33,155 nucleotides of DNA, from NCBI GenBank assembly GCA_000934455.1, contig KN885040.1:99065-132219 (forward strand). Reading direction: 5' to 3'. The notes under the pieces are model-generated. The model was not told the DNA's origin. It made no database searches and was given only the letters and a program-made list of their open reading frames with translations. A program made the position numbers and the translations under genes. Below, piece after piece: positions 1 through 12,400 of this stretch (positions are counted from its first letter, which is position 1; every line of letters starts with the position of its first letter). The DNA is from Apostichopus parvimensis. Lineage: Eukaryota; Echinodermata; Holothuroidea; Aspidochirotida; Stichopodidae.

Positions 1-329
1 TTATGGCTTCTTTACAATGTTAATTGAACAATACTTCACTTCTCAGCATCTCCCTGATTGAACAATAGACAACTTTCCCTAGAAAAAAAAAAGTGTCTAT
101 TCCACAAAATATTATATTATCCCCCGTAGGACCTCTTGCGAGGTTGATCAGGGGTAAACTCCTATATTTGATTTGATCTTGTTCATCACCTTCAGACAGC
201 CCTGTGTAAGGAAGCTAAGATGTCGTTTCCCATCGCTATGGAATTTAGTCTATGCTGCATTTATGCGTTACAAGAATTTTCATCTCTACCCTCAGTATTA
301 TTATGATTAATTTTTTTTTTTAAATCCAG
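1..329 (+). other. Intron upstream of first visible exon (partial)
   Basis: AT-rich sequence with no convincing coding stretch. It ends in a T-run and the acceptor AAATCCAG. Short AG/GT-bounded pieces near 129-155 and 199-208 were considered as exons but have no recognisable UBR4 similarity. Confidence 0.7.
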
Positions 330-425
330 ACATCTGCTTCCTCTTAATGGCCGCCTCGAAGCCTTTCCTCTCCCAGCATCTCACCCCGAAGCTGCTGCAG
401 TATTTCCTACGAATCACACAGATCG
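330..425 (+). CDS. UBR4: UBR4 exon 1 of window
   Basis: Acceptor AAATCCAG, donor GTAAGT at 426. Encodes [19 protein letters not shown] and FLRITQI, typical of UBR4 helical repeats before the UBR box. The exon enters with 2 bases of a split codon and leaves 1 base. Confidence 0.9.
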
Positions 426-3400
426 GTAAGTGACAACGTTTTGCCCTCCACAGTCCTAATTTTGTTCTTCTTTCCCGTCCATTTTCCCACCCTTTTTGGG
501 CTACATTTTTATTCCCACATTTGTCCTCCTTTTTCACAAAACTACATTCTAATTGTCTGTTCCTTTCTTCTTCTCTTTTTCATTCCTTTTTGATTTGGTA
601 ACTGCATAGTTCATTTATTTGTTGATTTGTTTGTAATAATGTAATTTTAAAATGGTGAACTTCAATTATGATTATTTTTTTTATTTTATGTTTCAGTGGA
701 AGCCCATCCCAGTGACACAGATCTCCCTGTTGTGCTCAGGATCTTTGGCCGTCAGATGCTGGAGAACCAAAACAGAGTCGAAAACTGGTTGAAATGTTTG
801 GTGAAAGAGAGAACTCATCTACAGGAAAATAAACATGCCCTGGAATCGTTAGCATCAGCCCTCGTCAAGGAACACAGGTAAGATAATAATGAAAAAAGAA
901 ACGACTGGAAGTGAAGAGAAAAAAAAATTATCTCCATCTTGTGTTTGTCTTATCGACCCACCTTAAACTGGCTCTGGTAGCAACTATTATTATGTAATTT
1001 TATTTGAATCGTAGTAACCCGCTAGAAAGCAAGTGGATCCAGTTTTCAAAGAGAAAGTGTGTTCTTCAAATTAACTAATTAAAACTTGAATTAAATAATT
1101 AAAATTTTTAATACATTTTTCAGTTAATACATTTTCTAATTAATAAAGTTTTTAAAGTAATTAGTACATTTTCTAATGGTCATGTATAAGGATTGAAAAG
1201 AATACAACCCAAACTCTTCCAGCACATAATTAAAAATTTAAAACAATAGTAGTTCTTTGTAATGTACTTCCGTGGAGGCGGTAAATCTTAATTGTCAATT
1301 TGTTTCAATTTGTTTGATGAGAGGCAATGGGATGATAAAGTTGCCTTCATGTTTTGAGTATTCAAATGTAAATCAAATATAAACAACATGGTCACTAAAA
1401 AAAAATAAAGCAAGAGAGAGAGAGGATGGGCTTATCACCCATTGAGGAAAGGCACCAGAAAAATCAAACTTAACCAAGTTTTTCTTTAATATTTAGGATT
1501 CTACCCTCTCCCTTAAGTTGAGAATTTTACATTTGTTTCCATATAAACTATAAAGTTGTTGGAATGATTACCCATCAGCATCAAAGACAACGGGAACATC
1601 CTACAAACCACCTTACATGAGTAATTCAATCGTTTGATATTGATCAGTATTTTTCTCTATCGTTTGTTCCCAGCATACACATTACGGACGCCTTCTCCAC
1701 AGCTCTCCTAAGAGCACTGATACCGATTGCATCACAGCTACTGACACGAGATGTGACCTACACGATGACCTTTGCTGACCTCATGCCGGTCATGGTCATC
1801 CTAGCAAGATATGGATATGGAGATGGTCACATGGAGCTCTTTCAAGCTGCATATGGTTGGCTGGAGGAGTGGTACGTCCCAAATATTTATTTATTTAACT
1901 TTGCCATTTTCAGAGGCCAGCAGCTGTAAGAGGAATGACATATTAAATATTAATGACTTAAAACAAAAATTTTGTGTTTTTTTTATCAAGATAAGAAAGA
2001 AAAACTTTAACATCGATTTCTTAAGTAATTGTTTATTGGCTGAATGTGATTCAAGATGACCTAAATTACTGTAAATGTTTCCAAACTTGCCCAAGCAAAT
2101 GACTTTGAAATTTCTTGGAAGGATCAATCCTTCACCATTTGCATGTTCGTTGGACTCAACGCCAGTACAAAAATCATTTTATAATCATTAAAATTATGTC
2201 AAGAACAAAATCTTGGTATCGTCAAAAAATCTCAAATCAACGTTTTTCTAAATCTCAACTTAAAGTTGCTTTAAGTTTGTTAGCACTGAGAGTGGAAATG
2301 CCCATAATCATCATTATCTTGTGATCTAGTAACTTTGGATTATAGATAGCCATTCATATCAGGTGAAGAGGGATTCTCCATGGGTAACAAGAACCACTTG
2401 GTATATGCCTGAAAGAAGAAGGGTTTCATAAAGATTCTAAAGGACTGTTTCCTTTCAGCAAACTCCCTTACATCTTCTCAAACCTAAAGTAGACCACATT
2501 ATGAGGAAATGTTTTGTTTTATTGGCACAAACTTTTGTGTGATGAAGAAATCAAGTTTATTTGTGCAATTGTTTGTTCCACAGCCAAGAACTCCTCTCTC
2601 AGAAGGATGTCATTGAGAAGATGAAGCAAGCAAATCCAGATGGAATGGTATGAAAGTCAAAAGAACAGATAAACAGAATTCACATCTCGTTGTCTGCTTC
2701 ACAATCTAACGAAATATTGAAATACAAGATATCTAAGGATAAATGTTTTACCTTAACATCTGTTACCTCAAGTAGGTTAGCTATAAATACCCCATGTTAC
2801 CTGACTATCTGTTACCTCTGGTTTGTAATCTAGAAATACCTCATGTTACCTTAACATCTGTTACCTCAAGTAGGTTAGCTATAAATACCTCATGTTACCT
2901 GATTATCTGTTACCTCAGGAAGGATACCTATAATTACCTCATGTTACCTGATTATCTGTTACCTCAGGTAGGTTAGCTATAACTAACTCTCATGTAGATT
3001 CAGGACTAGCTTACCTACCTCTCAAGGTTTACACTACTGAAAGCAAGATAGACAGTTTGATTTAAATTCAAGAATCTGCTTCAAAAGTATTCACAAGAAT
3101 CTCAGTAACATCCATGAACAAAACTCTTTACTTCAACCACAGAAATTTTGAAAAAAATATTTGAGAACTTAAAAATACACTTGAGAGGATATCACGGAGT
3201 GCTACAGTGTATTGCAGTAGGAATTTTTGTGGAGTTATAAGTTATTCAAAATGTAGGGTCCTGTTGCTAGTTTTGTCTCTGAGAAAGTGGAAAATGTTGT
3301 TTGCAGCATAATATGCTAAACAAACACTTCATTGTAAAGTCTTTCCAGTTATTAAGGTATCATAATTTTTCAGGGAGATCAGCTTTTCTCTGACGAACAT

Positions 3401-6400
3401 CTTTTATTTAGTACATTTATTGAGACCGAATCAAAAGTTGTCATTTAAGTATGATGTCAAACACAACGCTGAAGAGGCTGGTGGGGAGGAGGGGGGCAGG
3501 AGAAGAGGGGTAATGGTAGGAGGGGGTGGGGGTTTCATAAATCACCATAATACTATCTCCTTTTACATATCAATCATATTTATATGCATACTGTTTGCTA
3601 TCAATCATATTAATTTGATACATTCTGCATATTATAGTTAGTGATGGGGTGTATCTGTCCATGTGATGAGTTAGTATTTGCCATTCTCATCAACTAACGC
3701 TTTGCTTACTATTTGCATTCCTTTCTCAATTCTACAATGCTTCATTGTCACCTTCCACATCCACCATTGCCTCTAGTTGCCTTTCCTCTGATCTCACTTT
3801 GCACACAAGTAACTTGTTCGTACACTTTATCAACCACAATAACCGTTCCTTCACTTTTCAAACTTTACTTTTCTCAGGAGAAGATATTCTTCCAACAGAA
3901 TGAGGTCACCGTCGATGCTGCCTGCTGTATCCTGAGCTACATCGCTGACATCCTCTCCACTCTGAAGCAGTCTTCTGAACGGTGAGATGACCACATATTT
4001 GTACCAGCTTAAATAAATACGAGAAGATGTCTTCTCTCAACCATCTGTCATATGCATAGTTCTGACAGCATACACCTAATTCTTCTCTTGGACTACTGAT
4101 AAAATATATCAAGGGTTTTACTCTCTTTTTGACTTATCATGCGTTACCTCAGAATTATTATGACTATGAATAATCAGTCTAAAGACTGAGTATTGAATAA
4201 AATGATTGCTGGGGGATTTTGAATTACTGGGGACTATGATATCATGGGACTGATTGCTTGGACTATGAATGACAGTGTCAAGACTATGTAATGATTCCCA
4301 GTATTGCTAGATCTGTTACAGAAGTCGCAATGTTCTTTCGGGTTAGGGTAAGGGTTAGAGCCATCAAATTCTCTGTAACAAAATGGGCAGGTGGTACAGG
4401 GAATGACTTTTGAAACAAAGCTCATCAACAAATTTTTGAGTGGGTGCTATGATAAGGACAGGGTCCTTGAGAGCAGCAGCTGTCCCTGGGTAATAAAACC
4501 CAACCCTTACCCCATAGTAGTTATTGTTTTGTGAAGTATACCCTACTACGACACACTGCAGGTTTCTTCTCTCGCGGTCATAAGTCAGCACTTTCACAAT
4601 TATTATTATTACGGTGACATCACAAGATGGCTCTTTTTTGCTTCAGTTTTATGGTCCATTTCAAGGTTTTATCTGTTGTCAAGTAATGTGACACATACAG
4701 ACTTATTCTGTGTGAAATATCTCATCTTGTGTTTCTTGCTCTTAATTAACACAGGCAATTAAGGTAGTTATGATAGATGCCTCGTAAACTGAAGAAGAGA
4801 CCCTTTGTGAGGATTTTGATGATATCTTTGCAAATACTTCGATTTTTTACCCCTTTTCTTTCCCTCATGGAAAATTGATATGTTCATTATGAAGATAATC
4901 AAAGGACTGTTGTGATTATGTCCCTCACTTTACCACATTTAGCTTCTTTCTCTTGAATTATGTACAGCCTTAAAAGGCATAATTTGGAGCAAAAAATTCT
5001 AGGAAAGTGACTTAAGTTGATCAGCCAAACAAATATTTGCTGTATTTGGTGAAATTGCTGCTAAAAGAAGCAATTTCATGTAGAATGCTATATTATCGAA
5101 GCATTTTATTTGATTTGACCTGGAGAGACAACGTTACACCGATTTCTTCTTTTCAGCGTTGCCATGACTGCCTATGACATGGAGACCACTAGTATGGACG
5201 TAGATTCAGATTGGGCGGACGAGATGGGAGTAGATGATGAGGACTCGGGTGGAGAAGATTCGGTGAGTAGAATCAGTTTTATAGGGCTTGTAAGAAGAAA
5301 TATAAAGGTATAAAGCTGGGTTTCCCTAACTTTATCCCCCCACCAACCCCCTGTGGATGTCAGAGTTGCGATGATCGGATTATTGGGCTTGTAAGAAGAA
5401 ATATAAAGGTATAAAGGAAGGCTCAGAACAAAAAATGATAACATTATAACACAGAGCTTGTGAAACAATGCGCATTGACTCAATTCCCATCTCGATATCT
5501 CATTTCATAGCTGAGATACAAATTTTTTTAAACTTAACCATTTCATTCAGATAAGTCAGTCACAAACATTTTTTGCGATGATCGGGTTATTGGGCTTTTA
5601 AGAAGAAATATAGAGGGATAAAGGAAGGCTCAGAATAAAATTATGATAAAATAATAACACAGAGCTTGTGAAACAAAGCGCATTGACTCAACTCCCATCT
5701 TAATATCTCATTTCATTGCTGATTTAACTCAATCATTTCATTCAGAAGATAAGTCAGTCATCTGACGAATATTTCTTGTTAGTTTTGAAATACTTCTCTT
5801 GTCTTGTATGAACGAAATGGTGAAAACTAATTGTTTTTTTTCTCTCCCTCTTTTAGGACGAAGATTCTCTATGCAACAAGCTTTGCACTTTCACATTGAC
5901 ACAGAAAGTCTTCATGAACCAGCATTGGTGAGTTTCATCTCCAGTTGAGTGTAATATAACTCCCTGTGTAAGGTCTGTTGATAATCAGTAATAAACCTCC
6001 ACAACCTTTATTCAGTATTTCTTAAAATAAAGTGGATTGTCACTCTTGTAGATGTTTGAAGTCAGTGGAAATTAAATGGCCATTGTCGGAAATTATTTAT
6101 CTGGTATCGTATGGCAAAATGAGCAAATTTGCTATACAAGTGCAAAGATGTACAGCAGTCATTGTATACAGGAACTATAACATTTTATATCAGAGAGAGA
6201 AAGTCCAGAGCCTTCAAACCTGCTGCACGAGATTAGAACACTAAATTTTTCCTGGGAGTGCAACTTGTGATTTCAATGGATTCTTTCAACAACAAAATTT
6301 GTCGGCATTTCTAACACTCGTGAAGCTTCAAATTAAAGATATTCTGTTTACAGTGTGCTCATTTAATCTTTCTGACTTTGCACTTCTCCATTCGTCAGGT

Positions 6401-9400
6401 ACCATTGTCACACCTGTAAGATGGTGGATGGGGTCGGTGTTTGCACCATCTGTGCAAAAGTCTGCCACAAAGGTCATGAACTCTCTTATGCCAAGTACGG
6501 TTCCTTCTTCTGTGACTGTGGAGCGAAGGAAGATGGCTCCTGCATGGTAATAAAAATCTTTCTGTTAAGTATGAAAGTAATCCTGAAAGAGGGATCAGTA
6601 AAGAAGTGACATTGAGTATTGGCAGAAAACTATGTGTCGCCCTATAATGTCAACAATATGAGCAACCCATGATCCTGTTAAAAGCAAACTTTATAATGTC
6701 ACTGCCGTTGTCCTTAGCATAACGTTCATCATATTTCAAGGTAAATCTCCCAACACAAGTCTAAAGAGTACAAGCATTTCATGTAGAGTTTTACCTCATT
6801 GATTCAGTAGCTTTGCAATATTTGGTAACAAAGTCGCTTATCTGCTCTTTGCCAAACCATTAAGGATTGGCTGTTATAGATAATCCAACATACTACAGTA
6901 GAGAAGGGAGTGACCCCTGTAGTTCTAAGATTTATTTTCTTAAAGAAATTTTTAGAGAAATTGTAGTATATTATCGATGCATATATATCATCGTCTGTGG
7001 ACCATCCAAACCGACGATATCTGATGTTGCTCAGGCTTACTTGATAGCCCTGTATGTGAATTGTGTGCAGTGAGGGCGCTAGAAAGATACCAGAGGGGGC
7101 GGGGGGGGGGGTTCAGATGCTGAAGTCTTCCTGAATTCAAATTGGCCATGTATATTATGATTATGTTGATTTCAAGTGTTAGTTCTTCAGCAAAAAGCTT
7201 TTGTCACCCTGCAAAGCTCATCTCTAGTTAGTTCACTACAACACTTTGTACACCTACTGGAGATAGTTGTATATTTCCTGTCATCGTTAATCAACAATTA
7301 TTGTTCAGTTTTCCATATTTTGGTTTCATTCTAATATGATTTGTTTTTCTTTTAAACCCCTGAAGGCACTGATCAAACGTCATCCTGGCAGCAACCTAGA
7401 ATCCAGCATGTCAACAGCTAGTATGCCCTCACCATTCTCGTCCGGGGCGAGCACTAACGCTAATGCAAACACCAACGACAGGGGCAGTAACACCAGTACT
7501 GGATCAGGAAGACCAAGAACCCAGGTAAACATTCTTTCATGTAGTAACTCTCGAGCCATTAATCAACCCTTCCTCCATCAGCCCCCCCCCCCAAAAGAGA
7601 AAAAGAAAAACAGAGTTTGCTTACATTCAAATCTCATTAAAAAATTTATTTCGCTTTAGGCAACCATCTCACTGGCATCGCCGACCGAGAGGCCTCAGAG
7701 CTCACAAAAGTTTGAAGCCAAAGGTGTGCAGCTTAATGCTGAAGAACTGGCAAAGTTGAGAAGATCCCTGAGAAAGCTACTGGAGAAACATAGAGGAGCT
7801 CTCTTAGCAGAACTGGTAAGGTCAAAGGTCATGTAATGGGCCAGCAATTTCATTTCGTAACTAAGGGTTCATTTAAATTCTTTTAAGAGAGATTTTTGAA
7901 ACCGGCTGATGACAAGTACGGTCAATCCTCTTGAGGCAATTCTTATTCAGTTCATTTTGAAGGGTAGCGAAAAAAGTAGAAAGTAAATGCTTCTCCTAGT
8001 ATGAACAGATTTTACATCATGTTTAGTAAGTTCAGTCGTTTTCTTTTCTTTTCTTCTCTTCTCTTATTTAACAAACATTTTCACTTTTTCTGGGTTTTGT
8101 AAATTGAAAGTGGGTGAGATAGTCTTACTAGCACCCTTATTAAAGAAAAATTCCTGCTTGAAAACTAGCCCTGATTGACCGCTTGGAAATGGAAATAACC
8201 AAGGGATAAGTAAGAAGCAATGGCCCCAGACTTTGGAACACTCTCCCCGTCGACACAAGAAATTCGAAGACCATCAGAACTTTTAAAGTTGCTTTGAAGA
8301 CTCACTTATTTAAGAAATCGTTTTTATAATTGTATTGTTGTTCAGCGCCATTGAGTGTTTTAACAGTAATGTGCGCTTTACCAAGTGTTACCACCTTAAC
8401 CTTAACCTTAATGGAAAGGAAATAGCAAAGTGAAGATTGATAGGGAGCTGCCACGACTCAAATAAATTCTCTGCTCTTTCAAACGTTTAATATTTCCAAC
8501 CAGTGTTCTATTTATGCTTCAGACATTTATGTCAAAGGATTTAATAATGTAATAAGGTTTTTCGGAACCAACAAACAAAATTATTTTAAAAAGTGGAAGA
8601 AAAGCTACCTTGGTAATGGGTCCTTCTTTTAATCCGATAAAACAGGAACGACACAACCCCAGTGGACCCATCATTGAACTTCTCGGGTCCCTGATGTCCC
8701 CCATCGAGGAGCATTACAACCAGACATCCGCAGTGGGCACCACAGCCAGGGCCCAGAGTGCCCTCCACCGACTCCACACAGAAGAGAAAACGGTGGACTT
8801 CTCAGAGCAACTTATGGTCAGTATCGCATCTGCAGAGATCATCTTTACTCACAAACTTGGACATTTATTTTAAATTACAGGCAAAAGGAAAGTTAACATT
8901 AAAATCGCTAAATTTTAAATTTTAAAAGGAACTTACCTTCGTATAATGTTAAATTGTCACTCATGAATGGATAAGGACTGTATTTAAAAAATTCTCACAA
9001 ACTCACAAACTTGAACATTTATATTAAAGTACAGGAATAGAAAGAGTAACATTAAAATTGCTAAATTTAACATTAAAAGGAACTTAACTTCATATAATGT
9101 TCCTGCAAGCAGGAACTCGCGAAGAAGCCTCATTGGCTGACCGAAGTCAGTCTCTTACATTCATATTTAACGTTCATGATTATGAATTGTCAATTGTCAA
9201 CAACTCTGTAACTGGACGACATACATTAATCTTGGAGTGACTCGAACTCGGGACCTTATGATTGAAAGGCAGCGTTAACCACTGATCTAACACTCCTAAC
9301 ACTCCTTTAGTGATTGCTGGACACCCTGAATGCCATAATAGCTGGATACATATTCTATTCACATCCGGCCAGTAACGTAAAAGACAACTGCTGTTTTATT

Positions 9401-12400
9401 AATACAAGTCTACCGCTAATCCTCTACCTGCCAGGTGCCGACACTCGGTTCCCAAGAAGGGGCCTTCGAGAACGTCAGGGCCAACTTTTCCGGAGACCAA
9501 GGTCAGACGATCCGTCAGCTTCTCAATGCTCACATGCTTCACCGTGTGGCCATGTGCTGTCTCGCATCACCCTACGGGAGGCGGCAGCACCTGGCCGTCT
9601 GTCACGAGAAGGGTAGAATCACAGTCTTACAGTTGTCTGCCCTCCTGAAGCAAGCAGATTCCAGTAAAAAGAAATTAACACTGACGGTAAGTAGCAAAAC
9701 AACGGTTGAGTTTATATAGAAACATCAGTTTGGGGGGGGGGAACGATTTGAGGGAGTACTGCTCACAAACCAAAGGAAGATTTAACTTCTAGTTTTAGTG
9801 ACAGGTATTATAAAGATGCACATGAATTTAAAATGACTGACAGCAGTAGGGATAACTGGGGATGAGAGGGGGGTGGATGGATGGCGAGCAGGGGGTGGGG
9901 GTAAGGAAGGAAAAGCAACATCTGAGGAAACTTACCCCTAGAAGATTCTGCTAGGATCTAAAATGTCAGGCACTCTAACTTACATTTACCTGCACAGAGT
10001 TTTTGTAATAGATGAGCAGTTTGATTAAAGTGTTTGCTTTCTTTGAAATTTTGCTCTACAATGAAAAGATTCTTTCAGCAAGTTTTTGTAAACTATTAAA
10101 AGTACTCTCTGTACTATTTAGTATTCATGTAGTATTTAGTTATAACACATGTACACCTACTTAACTGTTACATGGGTTACTGAATGCTTGTTTTCATAAT
10201 TCTGCTACTTAGTTGTATCTCTTTGATATATTCACCTTATAAAATGAAATGAGCTCATTAAGTTTACTTTCGTACAAGGAATCTGAAGCTTGTATATTAA
10301 AAATGCAAAATTTGAGAAGCCTCCATAAAAGTAAGGTCTTCCCAGTCTCTAGACTTCGACTTCTAAGAATCCAGTAGTCCTTATCCTGTACAAGATCATC
10401 TCTGCCAGAATACATGTGTTAAAAACAAACCAAGTCATCTGAGTATGTTAAATTTAGGAAGGACTGAGGTGGGATGTTTCATAACTTTCTCTTTAAGTTA
10501 CCCCTGTTTTTTTAAGTTAATGACATTGTGAAACTTGTCTCATTTTGCAGAGACTCTCTTCAGCAACGGTACCTTTTACAGTCCTGGGAATCACTGGCAA
10601 CCCATGTAATGAGGACTTCTTGGCAGTTTGCGGTCTCAAGGTAAGTTTTCTCTCGTTGAGGGCTTCTGTTGGCTACAATTCATAATTATAATGTTTGAGC
10701 TGTGGTAAAACCTTACATGTGTGTTAAATTGTACTCATGTGTTAAATTGCACTTGTGTGTTTAATTTTACTCGTGTGTTAAATTGACTCTTCTGTTACGT
10801 AGTTTGGGGTAATAAGTTCAGGACATGCTTTTCTTCTTCTATTATCGAACTCCACAAAATGCAACTGCTTCCTTTCACAATCTCAAAACATCAAGCCTTC
10901 ATAATAATCTCTGCTACCTTGCAACACTATCATCGCTATCCTCCCTTTCCCTTTCCCTGTCTCTACTTATTACCTTCCCTCTTCACCTCACAAAAGCCAC
11001 AGCCCAACTGCCCTAAACCCCTCTCCTCATCTCTAGCTCTATCCTTTAATCCTATTAGCAAGTCTTTACCTGTCTAAGTAATCCCAGCTTTGTAATCCCC
11101 TTAAGCTATCCCTAGGACATAAGCAGCTTCCTTCTCCTTACTTGCAGACTTCATAACATCGTGGGTTAAATTTTACTTGTGTGTTAAATTGTACTTTTGG
11201 GTTAAATTGTGCTCATGGGTTAAATTGTACTCGTGTGTTAAATTGTACTAGTGTGTTAGTTTGCACTCAAGTGACAAATTGCTCTCATGTATACATCTGC
11301 ATCTCATTTTAATGATTTGTTTATGTATAACGTTTTGTCTCTTTCATTGACAGGACTGTCATGTTCTAACGTTCACCGGTGCTGGTACCGTTTCTGATCA
11401 ACTGGTGCTCCATTGTCAGTTAGAGGCAGGAAACTTCATCATCAAAGCCCTCTGGCTGCCAGGATCACAAACAGAACTAGCCATAGTCACAGCTGACTTT
11501 GTTAAGGTATGCTAGTAGGTTTTATTTCTGATCCAGAATAACTGGCCTCTGTGGCCTTATTTTCCAATGAAGATACTCTCCCATCAGGTGGATTTGAAAT
11601 TGAACAAAATTGTATCTATATTTTACTCTGAGTTGAAGTCGGTTTGCAGAAGAACCTGCTCAAAGCTGCAATGCATAGTATTTGGCAAGAGCAAAACCAA
11701 CTTGGCTACCAAAGGAAAAAAAACAACCTCTTTTAGTTTAAACTTTTCACATGATGTAATGATGCATACTACCAACAGATTCCTTAAAATTCCTACAACT
11801 TACCTTGTAGGTCATATAAGATTTACAGATTTGGGGTTGTGACATTGGTAAAGTAATTACAAAAGGGTTTGTATAATACTTAATTAAATATCTGGGGTTT
11901 AATGTTTTGAAAAAAGGATATTATTTAACTCAAAAATTTAGATCACAATATTTTTGTCCTGTTGGACTGTTAGAATTCTTTCTGATATTTGATCGTCTAT
12001 TAGGTACAGTATGTGACGATACATCAGACACCGGCAAACTTCTGTTTAATTATTCGACTGTTTTGTGAATTCACTGTAATAATACATTTTGCCTTTTTTT
12101 TGTGGTTTTATGCAGATTTACAACTTGGCGAAGGATGCCATCAGTCCCAAGTTTTACTTCCTGGTTCCGAGCGGCAAGATCCGAGATGCCTGTTTCATCT
12201 TCACCGAGGAATCCCGTCATCTGGTGTTGATGTCATCAGCTGGGTACATGTACACTCAACGGATGGAGGCGGCCAGTGAAGCCAAACATGGACCTTTCTA
12301 TGTGACGAACGTACTGGAGGCAACTCACGCTGACCTTACGGTAAGTCCAGATGGAAACATTTTGAGATAAAGATGTATCAAATGTCGAAAAATCGTGAAA

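Noticed and set aside
129..210. Extra small exons upstream of exon 1
   Set aside because: AG/GT-bounded pieces exist but have no recognisable UBR4 sequence.
4340..4514. Interstitial telomere repeat
   Set aside because: Only about three imperfect TTAGGG-like units; more likely chance or the end of a small palindromic repeat.
9230..9296. A functional tRNA gene on the minus strand
   Set aside because: A and B boxes are present, but the anticodon arm does not fold properly and the same unit with a long extra body occurs elsewhere, so it is a SINE head.
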